The translations under genes were made by a program, and so were the position numbers. A stretch of DNA of 64,000 nucleotides from Candidatus Eiseniibacteriota bacterium (GTDB lineage: Bacteria > Eisenbacteria > RBG-16-71-46). The notes beneath the pieces are model-generated. The model had not been told where the DNA came from. It saw only the letters and a program-made list of their open reading frames with translations, and made no database searches. The stretch covers positions 62,001-126,000 of the forward strand of contig JADJLL010000002.1 in assembly GCA_016710095.1 (NCBI GenBank). The letters run 5' to 3'. This document shows positions 57,049-64,000 of the stretch, piece by piece (position 1 is the stretch's first letter; every line of letters begins with the position of its first letter).

Positions 57049-57837
57049 ATGACCCGCATTTTCGACGCGCTGAAGAAGGCTGAAGCGGCACGGGAAGCCG
57101 CCTCCCCCGCGGGAGGGCCGGTTTCGCCCCTGCATGCTTCGCCCTCGCACTTGCCCGCGCGCGCGCCCATGCCGCGTCCGGTCGTCGACGGCGGTCCGCT
57201 GCCGCTGCTCGGCGCCGTCGAAATGAACGACGAGACCCTTCGTGAAATGGCTGCGCTGCGCGTGAGCCTCGAGTCCTCGCTCCGCGACCGCAACCCCCGC
57301 GTCGTCATGTTCCTGAGTCCGCAGGGCGGCGAAGGCACGAGCACGATCGCACTGCAGTTCGCGCAGGCGCTCGCGCGCGACCCCGGCGTCCGTCCGGTCG
57401 TCGTGGACACGAACGTGCGCCGTCCCGCCTTCGATCAGGACTCGTCCGTGCGAGGCGCCATCATCGCCGCGAGCGTCGCTCCCCGCGGCGCCGAGCCGCC
57501 CGCCGTGAGCTCGAACCTGTTCGTCGTTCCGGTGCCGGAGGAAGTCCGGCGCACGGGTCTCTACCAGCCTTCCACGCTCCGGCAGGTGCTCGACGCGTCG
57601 GCCACGGGATTCGACTGGGTGATCCTCGACGGACCGCCGGTGCTCGAGTCGCCCGACGCCTCCGCGCTCGGAGCGCTGGCCGACGGCGTCGTGCTCGTCG
57701 TGCAGGCGGGCCGCACCAAGCGTCCCGTGCTCACCCGCGCCGCGGACCTGCTTCGCAAGGCCGGCGCCCGAGTGATGGGCAGCGTCCTGAACCGCCGCGT
57801 GCTCGAGATTCCCGAGTTCATCTACCGCCGGATCTGA
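57049..57837 (+). CDS. CapB/CpsD-like P-loop ATPase with altered Walker A
   Basis: 262 residues. It begins with TRIFDALKKAEAAR, typical of polysaccharide-locus tyrosine autokinase relatives. The Walker A region is SPQGGEGTSTIAL (90-102): the P-loop lysine of GEGKST is Thr97. The Walker A' motif is VVDTNVRRP, with Asn122 where BY-kinases have Asp, and Walker B is WVILDGPP (Asp194). There is no C-terminal tyrosine cluster (only one Tyr in EFIYRRI). It is therefore more likely a regulatory partner of the co-polymerase than an active tyrosine kinase. A protein downstream may provide chemistry, but none is evident. Confidence 0.8.
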   Translation: MTRIFDALKKAEAAREAASPAGGPVSPLHASPSHLPARAPMPRPVVDGGPLPLLGAVEMNDETLREMAALRVSLESSLRDRNPRVVMFLSPQGGEGTSTIALQFAQALARDPGVRPVVVDTNVRRPAFDQDSSVRGAIIAASVAPRGAEPPAVSSNLFVVPVPEEVRRTGLYQPSTLRQVLDASATGFDWVILDGPPVLESPDASALGALADGVVLVVQAGRTKRPVLTRAADLLRKAGARVMGSVLNRRVLEIPEFIYRRI

Positions 57838-57877
57838 CCCCGCCGGCGGGCCGCCGCGGAACACAGGAAGGTCGGCC

Positions 57878-59093
57878 ATGGAGCCGAGCCCCGTCATGCA
57901 CGACAGCGCGAAATCCCAGGGAGGGCCCGTGACGCCGTTGAAGCTGGTCACGGGCTCTTCGGTTTCGGCGCGTCTCGAACCCTCGCTGACGATCGCGCGC
58001 GAGTGGGCGGGAGAAGGGCTCGAAGCGCTCGTGCTGTCGGCAGTCATGCCGAGGGCGAAGGGGTCTGGGTGCAGAGCGAGGGCCGCGCGGTGTCGCTCTC
58101 GGACATCGACTTCTACGCGGTCGTTCGCGATACCAGCCTGGCGGAGCGGCCGCCGCCGCGCCGCGCGGCAGCGGCCCGAGCCGGCTCGCCCCGCGGCTGC
58201 TGGAGCACGGGCCTCGCCGCGCCGCTCGAAGTCGGCTTCCTCACGCGCGCGGACCTGTCGCGCGCATGCCGGCGCGGCCGGGCACGCTGGAACCCTGGCG
58301 CTGTGGCGCGGTCGTCTGGGGACGCATCCGTCGGAGACGCGTGCCCGCGTGGACGCCCGCGGACGTCCCGTTCGAGGAAGTGCGGCTGCTGCTCGAGAAC
58401 CGCGCGTTCGAGTCCTGCTCGGCGTTGCCGGACGTCGACGGAGGGCAGGCCTCGCGCGGCTGCGGCCCGCCACGCGGTGCTCAAGGCGGCCGCCGATCTC
58501 GCGCATCCGTGCTTTGTCTCGCGCGGCACGAATGGCCCGAAGGCTCCGCCGCTCGCGTGGCGTGGGCGTCCGAGCACGTGCTGCCCCAGCTGAACGCCGT
58601 GCTGCCGGCCGAGTGGGGAGACGCGATCGAGCGCCTGCCCGCGCTCTGGCGCACCGCGCTCGCGTGGAAGGCCGGCGACGCCCGCACGATCGATCCGAAG
58701 GATGCGCGCGCCGAATGGCACGCCGCGGTGCGCTGCTGGTGCGCCGTGTGGTGGCTGACGGGCGACGAACCGCGCCGCGGGGTCTGGGAGCGCGTGCTCG
58801 CCGTGGCGGCCCGCGCGCCGCTGCGCCGCCGTGCGCGGCAGGCCGTGGATCACGCGACGCGCAGCGGCCGGCCCGAGCCCGCGCTGTCGCGGCTCCGTCG
58901 CTGGTTCGCCGGAACGCCGCAGCACCGAGTGAACGGCAGCGCGAGCGGCCCCGCGCTCCCGGTCGGCTCGCTGCGCGTGTTGCGCGCGCTCGGAGTCACG
59001 GGCGCACGTGAATGGGCCGCGGCTCGTGCCGACGTGCTTCGCGCATGGGACGAGCGCGTGCTCGACGGACAGCGCACGGCGGGTGAGGCATGA
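57878..59093 (+). CDS. Nucleotidyltransferase-fold protein in the polysaccharide locus (many frameshifts as written)
   Basis: The protein must be pieced together across several frames. The N-terminal part ends LTIAREWAGEGLEALVLS; adding one G near 58035 continues it as GSHAEGEGVWVQSEG. VSLSDIDFYAVV follows, matching the GS-x-D-x-D core of polymerase-beta-like nucleotidyltransferases. Later segments in other frames read LAAPLEVGFLTRADLSR, VPFEEVRLLLENRAFE, ARHAVLKAAADLAHP and VLPAEWGDAIERLPALWR. The last 150 residues are helical and continuous. I count at least five shifts, too many for precise reconstruction. The protein may modify a lipid-linked sugar or be an antitoxin/toxin-like NTase, but its substrate is unknown. 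Real decay cannot be fully excluded here. Confidence 0.45.
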
Positions 59094-60236
59094 AGCCCGT
59101 CATGGTCGTGCTCTTCGTGGACGCGCTCGGCTGGTCGCTCGCCTCGGCACGCGCGGATTTCGCCGCGCCGCTGCCGCACCGCCGCGAGATCGCGACGCTG
59201 CTCGGCTTCAGCTCCGGCGCGCTGCCGACCGCGTTCACGGGACGCATGCCGTCCGAGCACGGGCGCTGGCTCATGTACCGCCGCGCCGGTCTCGAGCCGT
59301 CTCCGTTCGCCGGATTCGAGAAACTCGCGTGGCTGCCCTCGAGGCTGCGCCGCAGCTGGCGGCTCACGCAGTACCTGAGCGCGCTCGTGGCGTCGCCGGG
59401 GCGTCGAGGGCTACTTCAACCTGTACGAAGTGCCGCCGCACGAGCTCGCGCAGTTCGACCTCGCCGAGAAGGCCGACATCTTCGCGCCCGGCGGTCTTCC
59501 GCTCGATTCACTCTGGGACTCGCTGCAGCGCCGCGGCGTTCGCTGGCGCGGCTGGAACTGGCGCACGCCCGAGGCGCAGGCGTTCGCCGAACTGCGCGAC
59601 GCCGTGCGCGCCGGCGCGCACGACTTCCTGTTCCTCTACACCGCCGATCTCGACGCGCTGCTGCACCGCGAAGGTTCGGGCGGCGCGAACGTGCACGAGC
59701 GCATGGGTCGCTACGACGCGTGGACGCGCGAGCTGGCGGCGTCCGCCGGCCGGCCGGTGTGGCTGTACCTCTGTTCCGATCACGGCATGGTGGACGTGAA
59801 GTCGCACGCCGGCGTGATGGCGCGCGTGGACGCGCTGCCGTACGCGCGCGGCCGCGACTACGTGGCGTTCTACGACTCGACGATGGCGCGCTTCTGGTGG
59901 CGCACGCCCGCCGCGCGCGACGCCGTGCGCGCCGCCCTCGACGCCGAGCCGCTCGGACGCTGGCTGACCGACGACGAGCTGCGCGCCGAGGGTGCGCTGT
60001 TCGAGAAACGCGAGTACGGCGACGACGTGTTCCTGCTCGAACCCGGCGCGCTGCTCGTGCCGTCGTTCATGGGCTCACGCGCCGTCGCCGGCATGCACGG
60101 CTACGATGCGTCGCATCCCGACATGACCGCGCTGCTCGCGTCGAATCGCGAGCTGCCCGCGGACGTCCGCCACCTGGCCGATCTGCGCGGCTTCCTCGAA
60201 CGCGAACTCGACGCGCTCGCGACGGAGGCCGCATGA
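59090..60236 (+). CDS. Alkaline-phosphatase-superfamily phosphodiesterase-like protein (one frameshift as written)
   Basis: About 381 residues. The start KPVMVVLFVDALGWSLA is the metal-binding strand of type I phosphodiesterase/nucleotide pyrophosphatase and phosphopentomutase relatives. A Thr/Ser nucleophile region follows (LPTAFTGRMPSEHGRW). Distal metal ligands appear as YTADLDALLH, LCSDHGMVDVKSH and AGMHGYDASHPDMTALL. The frame shifts by +1 near 59401 (cggggcgtcgagggc), after which VEGYFNLYEVPPHEL continues. It may add or remove phospho-substituents on the surface glycan; the substrate is unknown. It overlaps the flippase gene by ATGA. Confidence 0.75.
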
Positions 60237-61808
60237 AGCGCGGTGACGTCGCCAAGAGCCTGACGCGCGGTACGTTCTTCCTCGGGATCGAGAAGAGCAT
60301 CGCGATCACGTCCACGATCGTGTACACGCTGCTGCTCGCGCGCTGGCTGGGCCCCACCAAGTACGGCATGTTCACGCTCGCGTTCTCGGTCGTGAGCCTC
60401 GTCACGGCGTTCACCGGCAACTTCGAGATGTACCTCGAGCGCTTCGGCGCGGAGTACCAGGTGCACGGCCGGCTGCGCACGCTCACGCGCGCCTACCTCA
60501 CGGCGCTCGGGCTCAAGCTCGCGTTCGGCGTGATCGCCACCGCGGTGCTGCTCGTGATCACTCCGCGGCTCGCGACGTTCTACAAGATCCCCGAGCTCGA
60601 GGTGCTGCTCCCGCTGCTCGCCGTGTTCGTCGCCACCGACGGTCTCGCGACCACGGGACGCGCCGTCCTGTTCAGCCTGCAGCGATTCGAGTGGGTGAGC
60701 GGGCTGTCGCTCATCTTCAACCTCGGCAAGACGCTGCTCGTCGCGTGGCTCTGGTGGAGCCACGAGGGGCTGCAGGCGCTCGCGCTCGGCTTCTCGATGC
60801 TCACGGCGCTGCAGGCCGTCGCGACGCTCGCGGCGTCGCTCTGGGTGCTCCGCAAGGCGCGCGCGGCGTCGAGCGAGAACGATCCGACCGAGCCGAACCT
60901 CGTGCAGTCCATCTTCCGCTACTGCCTGCCGCTCTACGGCGCGCGGCTGTCGTTCCTCTCGGGCCAGAACCTCGGCAAGCTCGTGCTCGGCACCGTGCTC
61001 GACGCGACGCAGCTCGGCTACTTCTCGTTCGCGTTCCAGACGGTCGAGCGCTTCGTCGAGCTCGTGCACACGATCCCCGCGGCGATGCTCCCGGCGTTCA
61101 CGCAGATCGTCGCGAAGGACGAGAAGGAGAAGCTCCGCTACGTCGTGGACCAGGCGTTCCGGCTCGTGCAGCTGCTCGCGTGCATGCTCTCGTTCGTGCT
61201 CTTCGTGTACGCGCACGAGATCGTGCGTATCGTCGGCAGCCCGTTGTTCGAGCCCGCGATCCCGCTCCTGCGCGTGATCGCGCTGGTGCCGATCGCCCGC
61301 ACGGCGCAGCAGCCGCTCACGATGCTCTTCCAGGCCGCGGCGCCCCGGCTTCGTCTTCACGCTCGCCCTCGTGAAGCTGCTCTCCGAGGTCGCCGGGTAC
61401 TTCGTGCTGCTCAAGACTTTCGGCGCCATGGGCGCGTGCGCGGCGAATCTCGCCGGCGCCGCGGCCTCGTTCACCGGCGCGCTCATCCTCGCCTCGACGA
61501 TCGTGCCCGAGGGCACGTTCGAGCGCCTCGGCGCCGTCGTGCGCAACATCCTGCTGCTCGCGCCGAGCCTGCTGCTCACGCTCTTCGCCGAGCGTGAGCT
61601 GGGCGTGCACGCCTCGCTGCCGATCCGGCTCCTGCTCGTTCTGCCCAGTCTGCTCGGAGTGTTCGCGCTCGGCCTGCTCAACCGCTACGATTTGGAGAAA
61701 GTGTCCTCACTCCCCCTGCCGGGCACGTGGCTTCCGCGTGTCCGGGACGCGCTCGTGTCGGTCGCCGACCGGCTGGCGCGCACCTTCGAATACCGGAGAG
61801 CCGCATGA
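60233..61808 (+). CDS. Wzx-type polysaccharide flippase (one frameshift as written)
   Basis: A protein of about 525 residues in the polysaccharide-transport branch of the MOP flippase superfamily. It begins DVAKSLTRGTFFLGIEKSIA, with about 12 to 14 hydrophobic helices, including LFSLQRFEWVSGLSLIFNLG and GARLSFLSGQNLGKLVLG. It likely moves a lipid-linked oligosaccharide across the inner membrane. A single extra base near 61343 (gccgcggcgccccggcttcg) breaks the frame; after it GFVFTLALVKLLSEVAGYF continues to the TGA at 61806-61808. Confidence 0.85.
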
Positions 61809-62512
61809 CGTCCCCCGCACGCGTGCTGGTCATCATTCCCGCCCACAACGAGGAGGACAGCCTCCCGGGAACCCTGGCCGAAGTCCGGTCCAAGGCGCCC
61901 GGTGTGGACATCCTCATCGTGGACGACGGTTCGCGCGACGGAACGAGCCGTGGCGCGCGCGAGCACGGCATACAGGTGGTCCGCCACCCCGTGAACCTCG
62001 GAGTGGGCGGAGCGCTGCAGACCGGCTTTCGCTTCGCGGTCGAGCACGGCTACGACATCGGCGTGCAGCTCGACGCGGACGGCCAGCACGATCCGGCCTA
62101 CCTGAACGTGCTGCTCGAGCCCGTGCTCAAGGGCGAGTGCGAGGTCTCGATCGGCTCGCGCTACGTCACGAGCACCGGCTACAAAGCGCCGCTCAACCGC
62201 CGCCTCGGCATGCTGCTGTTCTCGGGCGTCGTGAAGCTGGCGCTCGGCAAGACGATCACCGACACGACTTCGGGCTTCCGCGCCTACGCGCGCCCGGTCA
62301 TGCAGGTCTGCCAGCACGACTTCCCGAAGGACTTCCCCGACGCGCCGCTGCTCATCACCTTCGCGAGGAACGGCTTCCGTCTCGTCGAGGTGCCGGTGGT
62401 CATGCGCGAGCGCGTCGCCGGGCAGTCGTTCTACACGCTCGGCAAGCAGCTCTACTACCCCTACAAGAACCTTCTGGCGTCGCTCATGGCGCTGATCCGT
62501 CGTCCCGTCTAG
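61805..62512 (+). CDS. Family 2 glycosyltransferase, dolichyl-phosphate mannosyltransferase-like
   Basis: 235 residues with the GT2 core VLVIIPAHNEEDSLPGTLAEV, the VDDGSRDGTS segment, and the DxD motif QLDADGQHDP. It also has DTTSGFRAYAR, characteristic of the DPM/DPG-synthase subgroup that charges polyprenyl phosphate. Its ATG overlaps the flippase stop. The adjacent DUF2304 gene is a common partner of this subgroup. Confidence 0.9.
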   Translation: MTSPARVLVIIPAHNEEDSLPGTLAEVRSKAPGVDILIVDDGSRDGTSRGAREHGIQVVRHPVNLGVGGALQTGFRFAVEHGYDIGVQLDADGQHDPAYLNVLLEPVLKGECEVSIGSRYVTSTGYKAPLNRRLGMLLFSGVVKLALGKTITDTTSGFRAYARPVMQVCQHDFPKDFPDAPLLITFARNGFRLVEVPVVMRERVAGQSFYTLGKQLYYPYKNLLASLMALIRRPV

Positions 62513-62525
62513 TCCGGAGGCTCCC

Positions 62526-62903
62526 GTGGCTTTTCTCTCGAGAACCCAGATCGTCGTCGCGGTGGGCGCGGTGTTGCTCGCGCTCTACGTGCTCGACCTC
62601 GTCCGCCGGCGGAGGCTTTCCGAGGAGTACTCGCTGCTTTGGGTGCTCGCGACGGCGGTGATCGCCGTGCTCGGCTTCTCCACGCCGCTGCTCGTGTGGA
62701 TCACCGACCTGCTCGGCATGATGGGCGCGGCCTCGACCGTGTTCGCCTTCGGCCTCGCGTTCGCGGTGGCCATGCTGTTGTACCTGTCGATCAAGCTTTC
62801 CCGGCTCGGCTTCGAGAACCACACGCTCACGCGGGATCTCGCGCTGCTTCGCCACGAACTCGACGAACTGCGTACCCGCACGAGCGGGGAGGAGGGCAAG
62901 TGA
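62526..62903 (+). CDS. DUF2304 membrane protein
   Basis: A 125-residue protein with three predicted transmembrane segments (VVAVGAVLLALYVLDLV, ATAVIAVLGFSTPLLVWI, FAFGLAFAVAMLLYLSI) and a C-terminal coiled coil. It matches the DUF2304 family (RRRRLSEEYSLLWVL). That family commonly accompanies DPM-type glycosyltransferases, probably as a membrane anchor or subunit. GTG start 13 nt after the glycosyltransferase; its stop overlaps the next gene by GTGA. Confidence 0.85.
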   Translation: MAFLSRTQIVVAVGAVLLALYVLDLVRRRRLSEEYSLLWVLATAVIAVLGFSTPLLVWITDLLGMMGAASTVFAFGLAFAVAMLLYLSIKLSRLGFENHTLTRDLALLRHELDELRTRTSGEEGK

Positions 62904-63904
62904 AGCGTGCGATCCAGCTCGCGGTCGCCATGGCGATCTCCGCCGTCTGCGTCTGGGTGTCCATGAAGGAAGTGGACATCGGCCTGGTCACGACGGCGCT
63001 CCGCAACGCGAACCGCGGCGGTTTCGTGGCGGTCATGGTCATCACGATCTTCGCCTTCTGGGTCCGCGCGATCCGCTGGAATTACTTCCTGCGCACGGAC
63101 AAGAAGGTGCCGCTGTTGAACCTGTTCAGCGCGACGATGATCGGCTTCATGGCGAACAACGTGCTGCCGTTCCGCCTCGGCGAGTTCATCCGCCCGTGGG
63201 CGCTCGCGCGGCGCGAGGGCCTCTCGAAGAGCATGCTCATCGCGACGGTCGTCGTGGAGCGCGTCGTGGACATGCTCACGCTGCTCACGATCTTCGGCAT
63301 CGCGCTCATGGTCGCGCCCATCTCCGAGGACACGGCCGCGGGCAAGATGGTGCAGGGCGGCGCGCGCATCCTGCTCACGCTGTCCGTCGCGCTCACCGTG
63401 TTCGTGGTGGCCGCCGAGCGCAACCGCAAGCTCGCCCAGACGATGGTCGAGATGCTCCCGAAGAACATCCAGGGCCGCGTCGCGAAGCTGCTCGACCGCT
63501 TCCTCGACGGCTTCGCGCTGTTCCGCGACTTCGGCAAGCTCGTCCAGGTGTTCGCGCTGTCGTTCGGCATGTTCGGCTGCTTCGCCGTCGCGCTCTGGAT
63601 CACCGCGTGGTCGCTCGGCATCGCGCTGCCGTGGTACGCGGGCCTCGTCATGCTCGTCGTCACCGCGATCGGCATCATGGTCCCGGCGGCGCCGGGCTAC
63701 GTCGGCACGCTGAACATCGCGTGCACCGCCGGCCTCGCGCTGTACGGCGTGGGCAAGGGCCCCGCGAGCGCGTTCGGCTGGTTCTACTTCTTCAGCCAGT
63801 GGCTGCCCATCACCACGGTCGGCTTGATCTTCCTCAACCGCGAAGGGCTCTCGCTGGCGTCGCTCGGCGACGCGGAGAAGGACACCGAGGCTCCCGCGGC
63901 GTGA
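62900..63904 (+). CDS. LPG-synthase-type transmembrane protein (UPF0104)
   Basis: A 334-residue, eight-helix protein of the lysylphosphatidylglycerol synthase transmembrane (YbhN/AglD-like) family. Diagnostic are NVLPFRLGEFIRPWALARRE, VVVERVVDMLTLL, and the GIMVPAAPGYVGTLNIACT segment. Members without the aminoacyl-transferase domain occur with polysaccharide and isoprenoid-glycan loci and may act as flippases or accessory factors. It ends the operon in this window. Confidence 0.88.
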   Translation: MKRAIQLAVAMAISAVCVWVSMKEVDIGLVTTALRNANRGGFVAVMVITIFAFWVRAIRWNYFLRTDKKVPLLNLFSATMIGFMANNVLPFRLGEFIRPWALARREGLSKSMLIATVVVERVVDMLTLLTIFGIALMVAPISEDTAAGKMVQGGARILLTLSVALTVFVVAAERNRKLAQTMVEMLPKNIQGRVAKLLDRFLDGFALFRDFGKLVQVFALSFGMFGCFAVALWITAWSLGIALPWYAGLVMLVVTAIGIMVPAAPGYVGTLNIACTAGLALYGVGKGPASAFGWFYFFSQWLPITTVGLIFLNREGLSLASLGDAEKDTEAPAA

Positions 63905-63933
63905 TCCGACCGGCCCCCGGCACGAGCGCCGCC

Positions 63934-64000
63934 TCAGCGGCGGAAGGCGCGCGCGATCTTCGCGACCGCGGTGCAGACGTCGTCGACGTCTCCCTCGGTC
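63934..64000 (-). CDS. C-terminal end of a probable PLP-dependent aminotransferase (partial)
   Basis: Only the last 22 residues are visible on the minus strand, reading TEGDVDDVCTAVAKIARAFRR. A T-E-x-D-V-D helix near the C-terminus is typical of DegT/DnrJ/EryC1/StrS-type and class V aminotransferases. The gene continues beyond the window. The placement next to a glycan locus fits a sugar aminotransferase, but the fragment is too short for certainty. Confidence 0.35.
   Translation of the reverse strand, partial: TEGDVDDVCTAVAKIARAFRR

Overview
This is a very GC-rich (my estimate is about 70%), gene-dense stretch of a bacterial chromosome with an ordinary housekeeping backbone. It has no rRNA, tRNA, CRISPR array, insertion sequence or phage gene that I can see. 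The envelope genes (ADP-heptose synthesis, LptF/LptG, a SprA-type outer-membrane translocon, and two proteins ending in the same FlgD-like sorting tail) point to a Gram-negative of the FCB superphylum that uses a type IX-like secretion route. A Candidatus Eisenbacteria- or Gemmatimonadota-like lineage would fit, but that placement is inference from gene content only.

Layout. 1-2804: tail of a secreted protein, the two ADP-heptose enzymes, a DinB-like protein and an ECF sigma factor. 3113-6608 (minus): a large secreted repeat protein with a hydrolase domain. 6908-9625: sucC, sucD, ndk. 9849-17854: the fatty-acid cluster yceD-rpmF-plsX-fabH-fabD-fabG-acpP-fabF-rnc. 18384-19784 (minus): an NtrC-type regulator, divergent from a secreted TPR protein. 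21662-24229: ECF sigma factor, zinc-finger anti-sigma factor and an HtrA-like protein with a broken catalytic triad. 24288-29736: aroB, aroQ, accB, pilT, accC, comB. 29804-32304 (minus): lptF, lptG, divergent from sprA and a glutaminyl-cyclase-like M28 enzyme (32454-39653). 39780-51118: the translation and RNA operon rimP-nusA-infB-DUF503-rbfA-truB-ribF, then rpsO, pnp and an M16 peptidase. 51256-54381: a polytopic membrane protein and a DUF3108 protein. 54864-64000: an exopolysaccharide or cell-surface glycan locus (Wza-like, Wzz-like, CapB-like, nucleotidyltransferase-like, alkaline-phosphatase-fold, Wzx-like flippase, DPM-type glycosyltransferase, DUF2304, LPG-synthase-type membrane protein) and the tail of a probable PLP-dependent aminotransferase on the minus strand.

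Three window-wide patterns matter. First, many genes are broken by single-base indels in G or GC runs, including infB, fabH, rnc and sprA, all of which should be functional. The parsimonious reading is sequencing or assembly error, so those genes are annotated as single disrupted CDSs and the shift positions are given. Second, several transcription units share a promoter of the form TTGCC(A/G/C)-N17/18-TAG(A/C/T)TT, while the exopolysaccharide locus has a near-consensus TTGACA-N18-TATACT. Third, consecutive genes very often overlap by four bases (GTGA or ATGA), which implies tight translational coupling and helps fix start codons.
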